Assembly: GCA_041918155.1 (NCBI GenBank)
Contig: JAYRWH010000078.1
Span: 1 to 64,000, forward strand
From: UBA668 sp041918155
GTDB taxonomy: Bacteria; Actinomycetota; Acidimicrobiia; Acidimicrobiales; Ilumatobacteraceae
DNA: 64,000 nt
Reading direction: 5' to 3'
Position 1 is the first letter of the stretch. Each line of letters starts with the position of its first letter. The position numbers and the translations under genes were made by a program. Below are positions 42,061-50,336 of this stretch, in pieces. The notes below the pieces were generated by a model, which had not been told where the DNA came from, did no database searches, and worked only from the letters and a program-made list of their open reading frames with translations.

Positions 42061-42243
42061 TCAGAGGCTGGCGCCAACCGTTTCGCGGTTCTTGACGACC
42101 GACATGGTGAGCAGCGAGCGCACGTCGAGCAAGACGTCGGTGACTTCGCCAGACGACACCAACTCGCGGCTCATCATCTGACCGAGGGCCTTGTCGATAA
42201 CACCCACGGCCTCAGAGATGACGGCTTCGGTGGTTTCGGTCAT
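42061..42243 (-). CDS. Small hypothetical protein, 60 residues
   Basis: MTETTEAVIS start, mostly helical and amphipathic (VGVIDKALGQMMSRELV), no membrane segment. The ATG at 42243 has an AAGGAG six bases upstream, the strongest argument that it is a gene; the longer frame to 42414 runs into the divergent SDR. It abuts the WS/DGAT stop tail to tail. No family recognised. Confidence 0.6.
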   Translation of the reverse strand: MTETTEAVISEAVGVIDKALGQMMSRELVSSGEVTDVLLDVRSLLTMSVVKNRETVGASL

Positions 42244-42324
42244 CGCGGTCTCCTTCGTCGGTTGCGGTGCTCGCGAACGTACATCGTGCGAGTCACTTCC
42301 ACTGGGCATGGTACCGGCAGCGCC

Positions 42325-42336
42325 TACGATCCCGGC
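42325..42336 (+). promoter_or_regulatory. Leaderless-type promoter of the 42.3-kb SDR
   Basis: TACGAT (42325-42330) ends six bases before the ATG at 42337. Confidence 0.5.
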
Positions 42337-43146
42337 ATGGACCTCAACGGCAAGCACACCGTCGTCACCGGCGCCGCGGGCGGAATCGGCGCGGCCCTGG
42401 CCGAGCGGTTCCACTCAGCAGGCGCGAACGTGGTGGTGGCCGACGTGCAGACCGAAGGGGTAGCCGCGGTCGCGGCACGCCTCAACGCCGCTCGCCCCGG
42501 CAGTGCGCTGGCGGTCACTGCCGACGTCAGCACCGAGGACGGGAACGTCGCGCTCATCGAAACGGCCCGCGCCGCGTTCGGCGAGGTCGACCTGTTCTTC
42601 GCCAACGCGGGCATCGGCGGCGGCAGCGATCCGCTGCGCACGAGCGAGGCGGAGTGGGCGCTGGCGTTCGCGATCAACGTGCACGCCCACCGCTGGGCGG
42701 CCAAGCACCTGCTGCCGGAGTGGCTGGCCCGTGGCGAGGGCTACTTCTGCTCCACCGCGTCTGCGGCGGGCCTGCTCAGCCAGATCGGCTCGGCGCCGTA
42801 CACGATGACCAAGCACGCCGCGTTGGCGTTCGCCGAGTGGCTGAGCATCACCTACGGCGACGCCGGGCTGAAGGTCAGCTGCCTGTGCCCACAGGGTGTC
42901 AACACCGCCCTGTTGCGCGCCGGCGACACGCCTGGCGCCGGGATCAGCAGCGCGGTGGTGCGCGCGGCAGGTGCGGTGCTCGAGCCGACCGACGTGGCCG
43001 AGGTGACGCTTGCCGCGATCGAGGCCGACCAGTTCTTGATCCTGCCCCACCCCGAGGTGCTGTCGTTCTTCCAGAAGAAAGCCGCCGACCCCGACCGGTG
43101 GGTCGCCGGTATGCGCAAGCTGCAGGCGCGGATGTCGGGGCGTTGA
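42337..43146 (+). CDS. Short-chain dehydrogenase/reductase
   Basis: A 269-residue SDR with TGAAGGIGAA (about 11-20), FFANAGIGGG in the NNAG position (Asn replaced by Ala in the first place), STASAAGLLS with the catalytic Ser and YTMTKHAAL with Tyr and Lys. Substrate unknown; lipid or sterol-type oxidation is likely from context. Its TGA overlaps the next ATG (TGATG). Confidence 0.87.
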   Translation: MDLNGKHTVVTGAAGGIGAALAERFHSAGANVVVADVQTEGVAAVAARLNAARPGSALAVTADVSTEDGNVALIETARAAFGEVDLFFANAGIGGGSDPLRTSEAEWALAFAINVHAHRWAAKHLLPEWLARGEGYFCSTASAAGLLSQIGSAPYTMTKHAALAFAEWLSITYGDAGLKVSCLCPQGVNTALLRAGDTPGAGISSAVVRAAGAVLEPTDVAEVTLAAIEADQFLILPHPEVLSFFQKKAADPDRWVAGMRKLQARMSGR

Positions 43147-43412
43147 TGATCGACGCCGCCACGCTCAACAAGCTGGGACTGAAAGCCGGCGAGCCGGTGC
43201 GCTTCCGCAAGGGGGACGCCGGGCGATGGCACTCGGGCAAGATGTCGGGAGTTGCCCTCGACGGCAGCATCACCGTCTTCGACGCCAACGGCAATGCCCG
43301 CAGCCTGCGCCCCGAACGTGTCGAGGTGCGCCGCCCCGGCGGCCGCGGCCGGCTGACCTGGCAGACGGTCAGCGACGTCGCCATCACCTGGGAGCAGCTG
43401 CAGCTCTTCTAG
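43146..43412 (+). CDS. Small hypothetical protein coupled to the SDR
   Basis: An 88-residue beta-rich, basic protein (KAGEPVRFRKGDAGRWHSGKM, DGSITVFDANGNARSL) with several Arg/Lys residues; it looks like a small SH3-type barrel. The TGATG junction with the SDR gene is the main evidence that it is translated. No known family; possibly an RNA- or DNA-binding fold by shape only. A CCCGCCGGCGGG palindrome follows at 43413-43424. Confidence 0.6.
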   Translation: MIDAATLNKLGLKAGEPVRFRKGDAGRWHSGKMSGVALDGSITVFDANGNARSLRPERVEVRRPGGRGRLTWQTVSDVAITWEQLQLF

Positions 43413-43459
43413 CCCGCCGGCGGGTTGCCCAGGCGGTGCGCCAGTTCAGTGCTGGTCTG

Positions 43460-43990
43460 TCATGGACCCAACGGACGTCGGTAACGGATCTCGGTGACGG
43501 TTACCCCGAACATCTCCTCCGTGACCGCACCTCCATCAACCGCCCACCCCTCGGACTCGTAGAGCGAGCGAGCACGTGCATTTTCCGGCACCACCCACAA
43601 CACCGCCTCGCTGAAGCCGAATGAGATCAGCTTCGCTGTCGCCTCACGCAAGAGCGCTCGCCCGACTCCTTTCCCCCAATGTGCAGGGTCGAGATTGATC
43701 ACGTACAGCTCTCCCACGCCCTTCGATTCGGGGGCCCGCCGATCACGTCCGAAGTCAGCGAAACCGACGACCTCATCCATGAGTTCAGCGACGAGCACGG
43801 AGGACAACTCGGCACGAGCGACGCGGTCTCGCCACATGGCAGCGCGGTCCTCCGGCCGAAGCCCGTCGAGGTACTCGTCCGGCATCACACCTCGGTAGGC
43901 ACTCTGCCACGCCCGAACGTGGAGAGCGCCCATCGCGTCGACATCTGCCGGCGAAGCGTCGCGGATGGTCAGGGCATGCGGTGGTTCCAC
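43460..43990 (-). CDS. GNAT-family N-acetyltransferase
   Basis: A 176-residue acetyltransferase. LTIRDASPADVDAMGALH is the N-terminal strand and helix, GELYVINLDPAHWGKGVGRALL contains the acetyl-CoA-binding QxxGxG-like loop (here HWGKGVG), and VPENARARSLYESEGW is the C-terminal motif. Substrate unknown. GTG start at 43990 has only a distant AGGGGA upstream, so the exact N-terminus is unsure. Confidence 0.85.
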   Translation of the reverse strand: MEPPHALTIRDASPADVDAMGALHVRAWQSAYRGVMPDEYLDGLRPEDRAAMWRDRVARAELSSVLVAELMDEVVGFADFGRDRRAPESKGVGELYVINLDPAHWGKGVGRALLREATAKLISFGFSEAVLWVVPENARARSLYESEGWAVDGGAVTEEMFGVTVTEIRYRRPLGP

Positions 43991-44047
43991 CTGTACATCA
44001 ATCCCCTTTCCCCGATCGAGGCATCCCGAGAAGACTGCCCCAACTCA

Positions 44048-44103
44048 GCGTTCGTGTCACACGGCGACGTCGTGATTCCGTGGTCCATGTGTGACAAGAA
44101 CCG
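44048..44103. repeat. 56-bp palindromic dispersed element, copy 2
   Basis: Gap-free match to 26109-26164. Here the outer arms are nearly perfect: GTTCGTGTCACAC (44050-44062) and GTGTGACAAGAAC (44090-44102) pair at 12 of 13 positions around a 27-base loop that holds CGACGTCG. It lies downstream of the conservon GTPase gene on the minus strand and could also end its transcription. Confidence 0.65.
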
Positions 44104-44142
44104 AAGCAAGGCGTGTGCGATATGGAGCGCCGCGCCTGCGAA

Positions 44143-44742
44143 CTAGTTGGTCTTGGCCTTGGACATCGCTCGCTGGAGGACGACGTCGAGCAGGCTCAGG
44201 ACGGTTTCCTTCACGTGCACGCGCCCGCGGGCATCGGTGCTCACCACCGGCACGTGCTCGGAGATGGAGAGCGCCTCGCGGATCTCGTCGAGCGAGTGGA
44301 ACATCTGCCCGCCGAAGCGGTTGATGGCCACCACGAACGGCAGGTCGCGGTGCTCGAAGTAGTCGAGCGCGGGGAACGAGTCCTCGATGCGCCGGCTGTC
44401 GACGAGCACGACCGCGCCGAGTGCGCCCTGGATGAGGTCGTTCCACATGAAGCCGAAGCGGTCCTGGCCGGGCGTGCCGAACAGGTAGAGCACGATCGCG
44501 TCATCAACGGCCACGCGGCCGAAGTCCATGGCCACGGTGGTGGTGGTCTTGGTGCCGACATCGCCGCGGTTGTCGATGCCCTCGCCGAAGGTGGTCATCG
44601 CGGCCTCGGTGGTGAGCGGCTTGATGTCGCTGATCGCGCCGACGAACGTGGTCTTACCGACACCGAAACCGCCGGCGACGACGATCTTCACCGGGATCGG
44701 CCCGACTGAGGCGCGAGTGGGGGTTTCAGAGTGCACGGACAC
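44143..44742 (-). CDS. cvnD: Conservon small GTPase, CvnD-like
   Basis: A 199-residue Ras-like GTPase. The P-loop is GGFGVGKTTF (24-33), the switch II region is LFGTPGQDRFGF (a GTPGQ form typical of this bacterial group) and the base-recognition stretch is AINRFGG. In Streptomyces, CvnA-D form a membrane-linked complex resembling a G-protein-coupled system that controls development and metabolism. GTG start overlaps the DUF742 gene by 17 bases. Last gene of the conservon. Confidence 0.92.
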   Translation of the reverse strand: MSVHSETPTRASVGPIPVKIVVAGGFGVGKTTFVGAISDIKPLTTEAAMTTFGEGIDNRGDVGTKTTTTVAMDFGRVAVDDAIVLYLFGTPGQDRFGFMWNDLIQGALGAVVLVDSRRIEDSFPALDYFEHRDLPFVVAINRFGGQMFHSLDEIREALSISEHVPVVSTDARGRVHVKETVLSLLDVVLQRAMSKAKTN

Positions 44743-45166
44743 CAGCGATCAACCTCGTGATCAGGAGCACGTCGTCGGCGACGTTCGCGCTCGGTTGGAA
44801 GGATTCCAGGAGGCCCTCGCCCACCATGTCGGCGGCGACGACACGCACCACACCAATCGGGATGCGCATGAGGGCAGAAAGTTCGGCCACCGAGAGCGGC
44901 TCGCTCTGGCACCGGCGGAGGATGTCCGCGCGCTCGAACTTCTGCGCGGTGTACGCCTCACGCCCGGCTGCAGTGGACTGCAGCATCGTCTCGAATTCGA
45001 GCGGTGCTACAGCACGAGACCGGCCCCCCGTCATCGCATAGGCGCGCACACTGTGCGACGGAGCGTGAGGGTGTTCGTCGGGCGACATCGGCGTGAGTGG
45101 CCGCTTCCTTTCGAGGAAGGGACGCACCAACGGCACGGTGGCATCCGGGTCGAACGAGTCGCTCAT
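44726..45166 (-). CDS. cvnC: Conservon DUF742 protein, CvnC-like
   Basis: A 146-residue DUF742 protein. The first 55 residues are polar and probably disordered; the core has VRAYAMTGGRSR and a winged-helix-like part, SVAELSALMRIPIGVVRVVAADM, followed by LLITRLIAGVRAL. CvnC is thought to link the roadblock protein and the GTPase. One base after the CvnB stop, overlapping CvnD. Confidence 0.9.
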   Translation of the reverse strand: MSDSFDPDATVPLVRPFLERKRPLTPMSPDEHPHAPSHSVRAYAMTGGRSRAVAPLEFETMLQSTAAGREAYTAQKFERADILRRCQSEPLSVAELSALMRIPIGVVRVVAADMVGEGLLESFQPSANVADDVLLITRLIAGVRAL

Positions 45167-45167
45167 C

Positions 45168-45590
45168 TCACACCGCGACCAGCGAGTTCTTCAGCTCCGT
45201 GATGAGTGCCGGCGTGAGCTGGGCGCCGACCCGTTCGACGAGTAGGGCGATCTCGAAGCCGACCAGACCCAGGTCGCTATCGCGAGCAGCGACGACACCG
45301 ATCGTGGAGCCACCCGAGATGGCACTGACGAACAGGTAACCACTCGCCATCTCCACCAGCACCTGCATGACCTGCCCCTTGGACAGTTCGCCGGCGGCCC
45401 CGTGGGCCAGCGCGCGCATACCCGTGATGATCGCCGCCAGCTTGTCGGCCGCAGCGCGGTCGATGTGGGTGCTCAGCGCGATCAGCAGGCCGTCGGACGA
45501 CACCGCGACCGCCTGCTCGACGCCAGGCGTGCTGCGAACGAAGTTGGCCATCAGCCAGTTGACGTTGTTCGCCTTCTCAGAGAGCGCCAC
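45168..45590 (-). CDS. cvnB: Conservon roadblock/LC7 protein, CvnB-like
   Basis: A 140-residue roadblock/LC7 domain protein: MALSEKANNVNWLMANFV then VEQAVAVSSDGLLIALS, and GSTIGVVAARDSDLGLVGFE. Roadblock proteins regulate small GTPases as GAP-like or scaffold partners. GTG start with AGAGGAG four to five bases upstream. Between histidine kinase and DUF742 genes in the usual conservon order. Confidence 0.93.
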   Translation of the reverse strand: MALSEKANNVNWLMANFVRSTPGVEQAVAVSSDGLLIALSTHIDRAAADKLAAIITGMRALAHGAAGELSKGQVMQVLVEMASGYLFVSAISGGSTIGVVAARDSDLGLVGFEIALLVERVGAQLTPALITELKNSLVAV

Positions 45591-45622
45591 GTGACTCCTC
45601 TTTCCCTGCGTTCTAAACGGGT

Positions 45623-47584
45623 TCAGCCGTCGTTCTTGCGCTGGCGACCGAGATCGATACCGCGCTGCAAGCTGGCGAGCGTATTACGTACCTCGTCGGC
45701 GGGGCGAGGGGCAGCCTCGGTCGGGCTGGTACCGAGGTCGGGCATCTGTGCGCCACGCACACGGCGGGTCAGCCCGGCATCGGTGGTGGACGGCGCCGGC
45801 GCTTCGGCGGGCGTCGGCTGGAAGTCCATCGTCACCGGCATGGCCGGCATCGCCGACGCTGCGAACGGCGAGGTCATCTGCACGGTGGCCAGATCAGCGG
45901 CTGGGCGGGTCATCGTCGCCAATTGGGCGTCATCGGGCCGTTTCGCCGTCGTCGGCAACGGCTCGTTGATCCGTTCGGTGATCACCGGCGCGATGGGGCC
46001 CGCACCGCTGCCCGGCGTGGCGATCACCTCGAGGATCGCCTTCGGCAGGCGGATGATCGCGGTCACGCCGTTGCCGCCGGGGGTCGTGGTGAGCATCACA
46101 TTGATCGAGTACCGGGCGGCGAGGCGGGCGACCACCTGGAAGCCCAGCATCTTGTTGCTCTCCCGGTCGAACGACGACACCTCGTTGAGGCGACGGTTGG
46201 CCTCGGCGAGTTCCTCGGTGCTCATGCCGAGGCCATAATCGAAGATCGCGAGCTGGTGGCCGTCGGGAACGGCGCGGCCGACAACGGTGACGGGGCTGGT
46301 CGGCGGCGAGAAGCTGGTGGCATTCTCGAGCAACTCGGCGAGGAGGTGGGCGACCTCACCCGCAGCAGATCCGAGCACGCCGATGTCGCCGAGTTCGGCA
46401 AGCTCGACCTGGCCGTAGTTCTCCACCTCGGAGAGCGCCGCGCGAACCACGTCGCCGATCGCCACGGCGGGCGACCACAGTCGGGTGGGCTCGGCACCCG
46501 CGAGCACCAGCAGCGACTGGGCGTTGCGTCGCATACGCGTCGTGAGGTGGTCGAGGCGGAACAGGTTGTCGAGCGCCTCTGGATCGCGCTCGCCTTCCTC
46601 CAGCGAGGAGATGAAGCCGAGAGTACGGCCGAGCAGGTTCTGGTTACGACGGGCGATGTTGACCAGGTTCTGAGAGACCACTTGACGGGCAATGGCTTGC
46701 TCGGCGGCGAGATCGACGGCGGCGTCCTGCACCGAGTTGAAGCTCGCGGCCAGCACCGCTAGTTCGTCCCTCGTGCCGCTGTCGAACGGTGCAAGGTGGA
46801 CGACTTCCCGCTCGGGATTGTCGGACAGCTGCATCGTGCGCACGGCACCGGGCAACTCAGCGGTTGCCACCGATTGTGCGCGGGCCACGAGCGCGCGGAT
46901 CGGGCGGCTGATCGATCGCCGGATGATGGCCACGAGGATGATCATCAGCAGGAACACGAGTCCGGTGACGACGCTGCCGTAGAGGATGGCCCGGCCGACA
47001 TAGTCGTCAGTGCTCTTCTCGCGAGCGGACACCTCGGGAATCGCCCAGTCGAGTGCACGCTGCACGCCAGACTGCTGCAGGTCGTAGCGCCACTCCAGCG
47101 AACTGATCACCGCGAGCACCTGGTCGGTGTCATGTGCAGCGACGGCCGCCCGCAGCTGATCCTCGACCAAGTTGAAGAACTTCACGCCGACCGCTCCGCC
47201 CATGTCGATGAGGCGGATCCGCACACGTTGCGGCAGGTCCAGGCTGCCCCACTCCTTCATCGCCTGCTCGAAGTCGGTCTTGGCCTGATCGATGACGGCG
47301 AAGTGGGTGTCGATCTCGGCGAGCGTGTCGGCAGTGAAGCCGTCCGGCGAGGAAGCGATGACGCCGATGGAGTTCACCTCCGCCCAGGCCTGGAGCAGGC
47401 TGGCGGGCGGCGGGATCGTGTCGGCCACGAGGTCTTGTGCCAGCTTGAGGTGTTTGTACTCGTTACCACGGACGCTGGCGTATTGGAGGGTGATGGCGCT
47501 GGTGATCGCCGAGACGGCCAGCATGATGAGCGGCACGGCGATGAGCAGGTTCAACCGATAGCCGATTTTGAGTCGCCGAAGCAT
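45623..47584 (-). CDS. cvnA: Conservon membrane sensor histidine-kinase-like protein, CvnA-like
   Basis: A 653-residue protein with a membrane segment at about 12-33, an extracellular sensor of about 180 residues, a second segment (VVTGLVFLLMIILVAII) followed by a HAMP region, then LFRLDHLTTRMRRNAQSLL and a HATPase_c domain (LLAELLENATSFSPP, FDYGLGMSTEEL). There is no classic HisKA phospho-His helix, as is usual in CvnA. A disordered Pro/Ala/Thr-rich tail ends the protein. GGGAGGGAGA precedes the ATG. Divergent from the DUF4388-like gene. Confidence 0.9.
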   Translation of the reverse strand: MLRRLKIGYRLNLLIAVPLIMLAVSAITSAITLQYASVRGNEYKHLKLAQDLVADTIPPPASLLQAWAEVNSIGVIASSPDGFTADTLAEIDTHFAVIDQAKTDFEQAMKEWGSLDLPQRVRIRLIDMGGAVGVKFFNLVEDQLRAAVAAHDTDQVLAVISSLEWRYDLQQSGVQRALDWAIPEVSAREKSTDDYVGRAILYGSVVTGLVFLLMIILVAIIRRSISRPIRALVARAQSVATAELPGAVRTMQLSDNPEREVVHLAPFDSGTRDELAVLAASFNSVQDAAVDLAAEQAIARQVVSQNLVNIARRNQNLLGRTLGFISSLEEGERDPEALDNLFRLDHLTTRMRRNAQSLLVLAGAEPTRLWSPAVAIGDVVRAALSEVENYGQVELAELGDIGVLGSAAGEVAHLLAELLENATSFSPPTSPVTVVGRAVPDGHQLAIFDYGLGMSTEELAEANRRLNEVSSFDRESNKMLGFQVVARLAARYSINVMLTTTPGGNGVTAIIRLPKAILEVIATPGSGAGPIAPVITERINEPLPTTAKRPDDAQLATMTRPAADLATVQMTSPFAASAMPAMPVTMDFQPTPAEAPAPSTTDAGLTRRVRGAQMPDLGTSPTEAAPRPADEVRNTLASLQRGIDLGRQRKNDG

Positions 47585-47785
47585 CGACTCTCCCTCCCAG
47601 AATGTTGTCGGGGTCGGTCACCCCGGTCGGCCGTCCAGTACAGATATCCGACGTCGGTCTATCGGTCCCGAGCGTGGCCAACTTGAGAGTTCCTTCCAAA
47701 TAACCTCAAGGTCACGATCCAATGTGTCGAAAACCCAACCCGAAGGGGTCCGCGCGCCCCACGTTCAACCGGGAGGGAACGCTCG
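47585..47785. promoter_or_regulatory. Divergent promoter region of the conservon and the DUF4388-like gene
   Basis: About 200 bases holding leadered promoters for both sides: each gene has the same GGGAGGGA-type ribosome site 4-8 bases before its ATG (CvnA at 47584 and 47786 on the plus strand). A relatively AT-rich part at about 47690-47735 may hold the polymerase sites. No clear -10 chosen. Confidence 0.4.
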
Positions 47786-49078
47786 ATGCTGCGTAGTCAA
47801 CTCAACTCCTACAGCGGTAACGATCCCATCTGGGGCTTCGTCGCCCTCGTGGGTTCGGAGCGCTTCACCGGCGCGGCCGCCGTGGGGCTCGACCCTCGGG
47901 TGCACCTCTATTCACTGGACGGCCGCATCTACTACGCGGAACGCGACGGGGACCTCCCGCTCAGTGCGCGCCTGGTGAACTGCGGTGCGCTCACGCCAAC
48001 CCAGCTCGAGTATGGCGCTGTCGACGTTGGCGGCGCACAATCGCTCGCCCGCTTGTTCCACCGCCAGCCGCTCGTCGATCGCGACGCGGTGGAGCTCACC
48101 ATCGAAGGCGCGACCGACTCGCTGCTCGAGTCGGTGGCCAACAAGCCGGTGGGGATGCCCGAGGTGTTCCCTCTGCGTCACCACCCGGCCGGCATCCACC
48201 ACTGGCTGCGGTCGGTCGCGGTAGCCGTTCCGCACTCCGATCGTGAGGAGGCCGCTCCCACAGTGGAGCCGGCGCCGACCGACGTCGAAGTCGTCGAGAC
48301 CGTCGCACCCGAACCCGTCGTTGTCGCACCCGAGCCCGCGCCGATCGCCGTCGAGCCCGAGCCGGATCCGGTCGCCGTGGAGGAACGCGTCGAGCCTGCG
48401 ATTGTCGCTCCGGCGCCGCTGCTCGCCCCACTCTCGCTGCAGCCGCTCGTGCCGCTCACCACCCCCGAGCCGGCGGCCCCCGAACCGCAACCCGTTCTCG
48501 CCGAACCAGAACCCGAACCGGAATCAGAACCCGAGCCCGAGCCCGCGGCGTCGGATCCACTCATCTCGCGGCTCGCACCCCTGCCGTCGACCTCACCGCT
48601 CGACGTCAGCGCCCTTGGCGGCATGTTGGCCGACTTCGACGATCTCTCAGAGATGGAGGGCCTGCCATCGCTGAGTTCGGTCGCCTATCTCCCTTCTTCG
48701 TCGACCGACATCGAGCAGCCCTCTGCGCCGACACTCCCCACAGCGCAGCCACCGTCGTTCATGGCACCCACGTTCGACACGACGAGCGAGCCGACAGCGT
48801 TCGCCCCCGACTTCTCCGCTGCCGGGCCGCTGCCGAAGCTGGCGTCGGCTCCCATCGGGGTCGAGGAGCTGATGGCGAGCATTCCCGTCGATGGTGGGCG
48901 CACAGTGGGCGGTCAACCGCATAACCTTGCGGCCGTGGAGATCTGGGAACTCGTCGATCACATGCTGGTCGACCCGGCCGCTGGTCCGACTGGCGTCTCG
49001 ACCGGCAACGCCGGGCAGCACGAAGCGTCCGACGACAAGCGCGCGGGCCGTGGCCGGCTGCGAGGCCGGAAGGGCTGA
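47786..49078 (+). CDS. DUF4388/PATAN-like protein with acidic Pro-rich middle
   Basis: A 430-residue protein. The first 75 residues (GFVALVGSERFTGAAAVGL, LYSLDGRIYYAERDG, LVNCGALTPTQLEYG) look like the DUF4388/PATAN domain, in which a short beta fold is followed by a helix pair; that domain is common in proteins linked to Ras-like and roadblock signalling. The middle (about 150-270) is a Pro/Glu/Val low-complexity linker with EPEPEPE runs, and the end is basic (RGRLRGRKG). It is divergent from the conservon and followed six bases later by a coiled-coil gene, so it may be a further conservon partner. Family call is moderate. Confidence 0.65.
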   Translation: MLRSQLNSYSGNDPIWGFVALVGSERFTGAAAVGLDPRVHLYSLDGRIYYAERDGDLPLSARLVNCGALTPTQLEYGAVDVGGAQSLARLFHRQPLVDRDAVELTIEGATDSLLESVANKPVGMPEVFPLRHHPAGIHHWLRSVAVAVPHSDREEAAPTVEPAPTDVEVVETVAPEPVVVAPEPAPIAVEPEPDPVAVEERVEPAIVAPAPLLAPLSLQPLVPLTTPEPAAPEPQPVLAEPEPEPESEPEPEPAASDPLISRLAPLPSTSPLDVSALGGMLADFDDLSEMEGLPSLSSVAYLPSSSTDIEQPSAPTLPTAQPPSFMAPTFDTTSEPTAFAPDFSAAGPLPKLASAPIGVEELMASIPVDGGRTVGGQPHNLAAVEIWELVDHMLVDPAAGPTGVSTGNAGQHEASDDKRAGRGRLRGRKG

Positions 49079-49083
49079 CCGCG

Positions 49084-49563
49084 ATGTCCGATGCGACCAC
49101 CGACGACAAGATCGCACGGCTGGTCCATCTCGTGTTGGAGGCGGTTGATCACCGCCTGGCCGACATCCGCATCGAGCTGCAGCAACTCGACGAGCGCTTG
49201 GGCGCGGTCGAGCGGTCAGCGGCCAAGGCGTCGGCGCGTGCTGCGTCTGCTCCACTCGACGACGACCGCGTCGAGCGCTTGAGGGCCGAGATCGACCGCG
49301 TCCGCGGACTCGTCGAGTCGCTCGCGGCGCGGCCGGCCGTGGCGGAGCTCGCCACCACCGTGCCGACGCTGCCATCCCTGGCCACCGTCGCCTCGCCGCT
49401 GCTGCCCACCGAGCCGGTGTTCTCCACGGCACCGGCGCCGAGCCTGGTCGACGCGCTTCCCACCGCGCCGCCGACCGACGAGTCCGAGCTGATCGATCTC
49501 GACCGGCTCAGCGACCTGCTGAGCGCACGGCTGAGTCAGCTCCACCTCCCAGGATCCACCTGA
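49084..49563 (+). CDS. Coiled-coil hypothetical protein next to the conservon
   Basis: A 159-residue protein. Residues about 8-85 are charged helices with heptad-like spacing (HRLADIRIELQQLDERLGAV, DDRVERLRAEIDRVRGLVE), predicting a coiled coil; then an Ala/Pro/Thr linker and a short C-terminal helix ending LSDLLSARLSQLHL. No known family. Six bases after the DUF4388-like gene, so probably cotranscribed with it. Confidence 0.65.
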   Translation: MSDATTDDKIARLVHLVLEAVDHRLADIRIELQQLDERLGAVERSAAKASARAASAPLDDDRVERLRAEIDRVRGLVESLAARPAVAELATTVPTLPSLATVASPLLPTEPVFSTAPAPSLVDALPTAPPTDESELIDLDRLSDLLSARLSQLHLPGST

Positions 49564-49572
49564 GGGCGAGGC

Positions 49573-50298
49573 TCACTCGAGCGACGGGTGGGCCACGAAC
49601 CGGGCGGCGACATCCGCATCGCCGACGATGTCGACGGCGTCGAGCGGCAGCCGCCGCCAGAGCACCAACAGCAGATCGCTTGCCGGCCCCCGCATGGCTG
49701 CATCGCCCTTGGCATGCTCGCGGGAGAACGCGAAGCCACCGTCGGTCTTGGGGCGCACGGTCCATTCGCCGGGCACGTCCGTGCAGTGGAGATGTACCGA
49801 ACCGCCGACGGCCTGCGAGGTCTCGTCGGCGCCGAGGAAGTGATCGAGGAACTCGTCGATGCCGTCGCTCGCCAGCGTCGCCTCGACGGCACGTTCGCGT
49901 CCGGCGGCGAGTTGGGCATCCCACAGGTGCACGGCGGTCTCGTGCGCCATGCGCCGCATGACGAAACCGGCATCGCGCTGGTGTGACCATGTCCAATTCG
50001 CCTGCTGCGGGTGGGCGGCCGCGAGGACCGTGACGGTCTTCTCCAGGCCGTCGACGTAGAACTCGATGAGGTCGGAATCGGCCGGGCGGGGTGGCTGCAC
50101 ATAGCCCTCCCACGTATCGCGCTGCTCGCCAACAATCGTGCGCCAGAAGTGGTGCACCTCGGCCAGGTGCCAGGCGAGATCGGCGAGCGTCCAGCCCGGA
50201 CACGAGGGCACAGGGGCCGCAAGATCGGTGTGCCCGCCGACTTCGGCGAAGGCGTTCCCGTCGCGGGCAAGGGCCGCCAGGAGGTCGTAGGGTTCCAC
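49573..50298 (-). CDS. Maleylpyruvate-isomerase-type (TIGR03083) DinB-like protein
   Basis: A 241-residue protein with VPSCPGWTLADLAWHLAEVHHFW at the start, the typical mark of this mycothiol-dependent DinB-like family, and metal-ligand candidates in AWHLAEVHH and HETAVHLWDAQ. The C-terminal beta domain is present. Role unknown but mycothiol-linked; a divergent second copy is at 11.3 kb. GTG start at 50298. Confidence 0.83.
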   Translation of the reverse strand: MEPYDLLAALARDGNAFAEVGGHTDLAAPVPSCPGWTLADLAWHLAEVHHFWRTIVGEQRDTWEGYVQPPRPADSDLIEFYVDGLEKTVTVLAAAHPQQANWTWSHQRDAGFVMRRMAHETAVHLWDAQLAAGRERAVEATLASDGIDEFLDHFLGADETSQAVGGSVHLHCTDVPGEWTVRPKTDGGFAFSREHAKGDAAMRGPASDLLLVLWRRLPLDAVDIVGDADVAARFVAHPSLE

Positions 50299-50323
50299 GA
50301 ACCGATGCTGTCACAGCAGCCGC

Positions 50324-50336
50324 TACCGTCGCGGCC
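50324..50336 (+). promoter_or_regulatory. Leaderless-type promoter of the S9 peptidase
   Basis: TACCGT (50324-50329) ends seven bases before the ATG at 50337. Confidence 0.5.
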
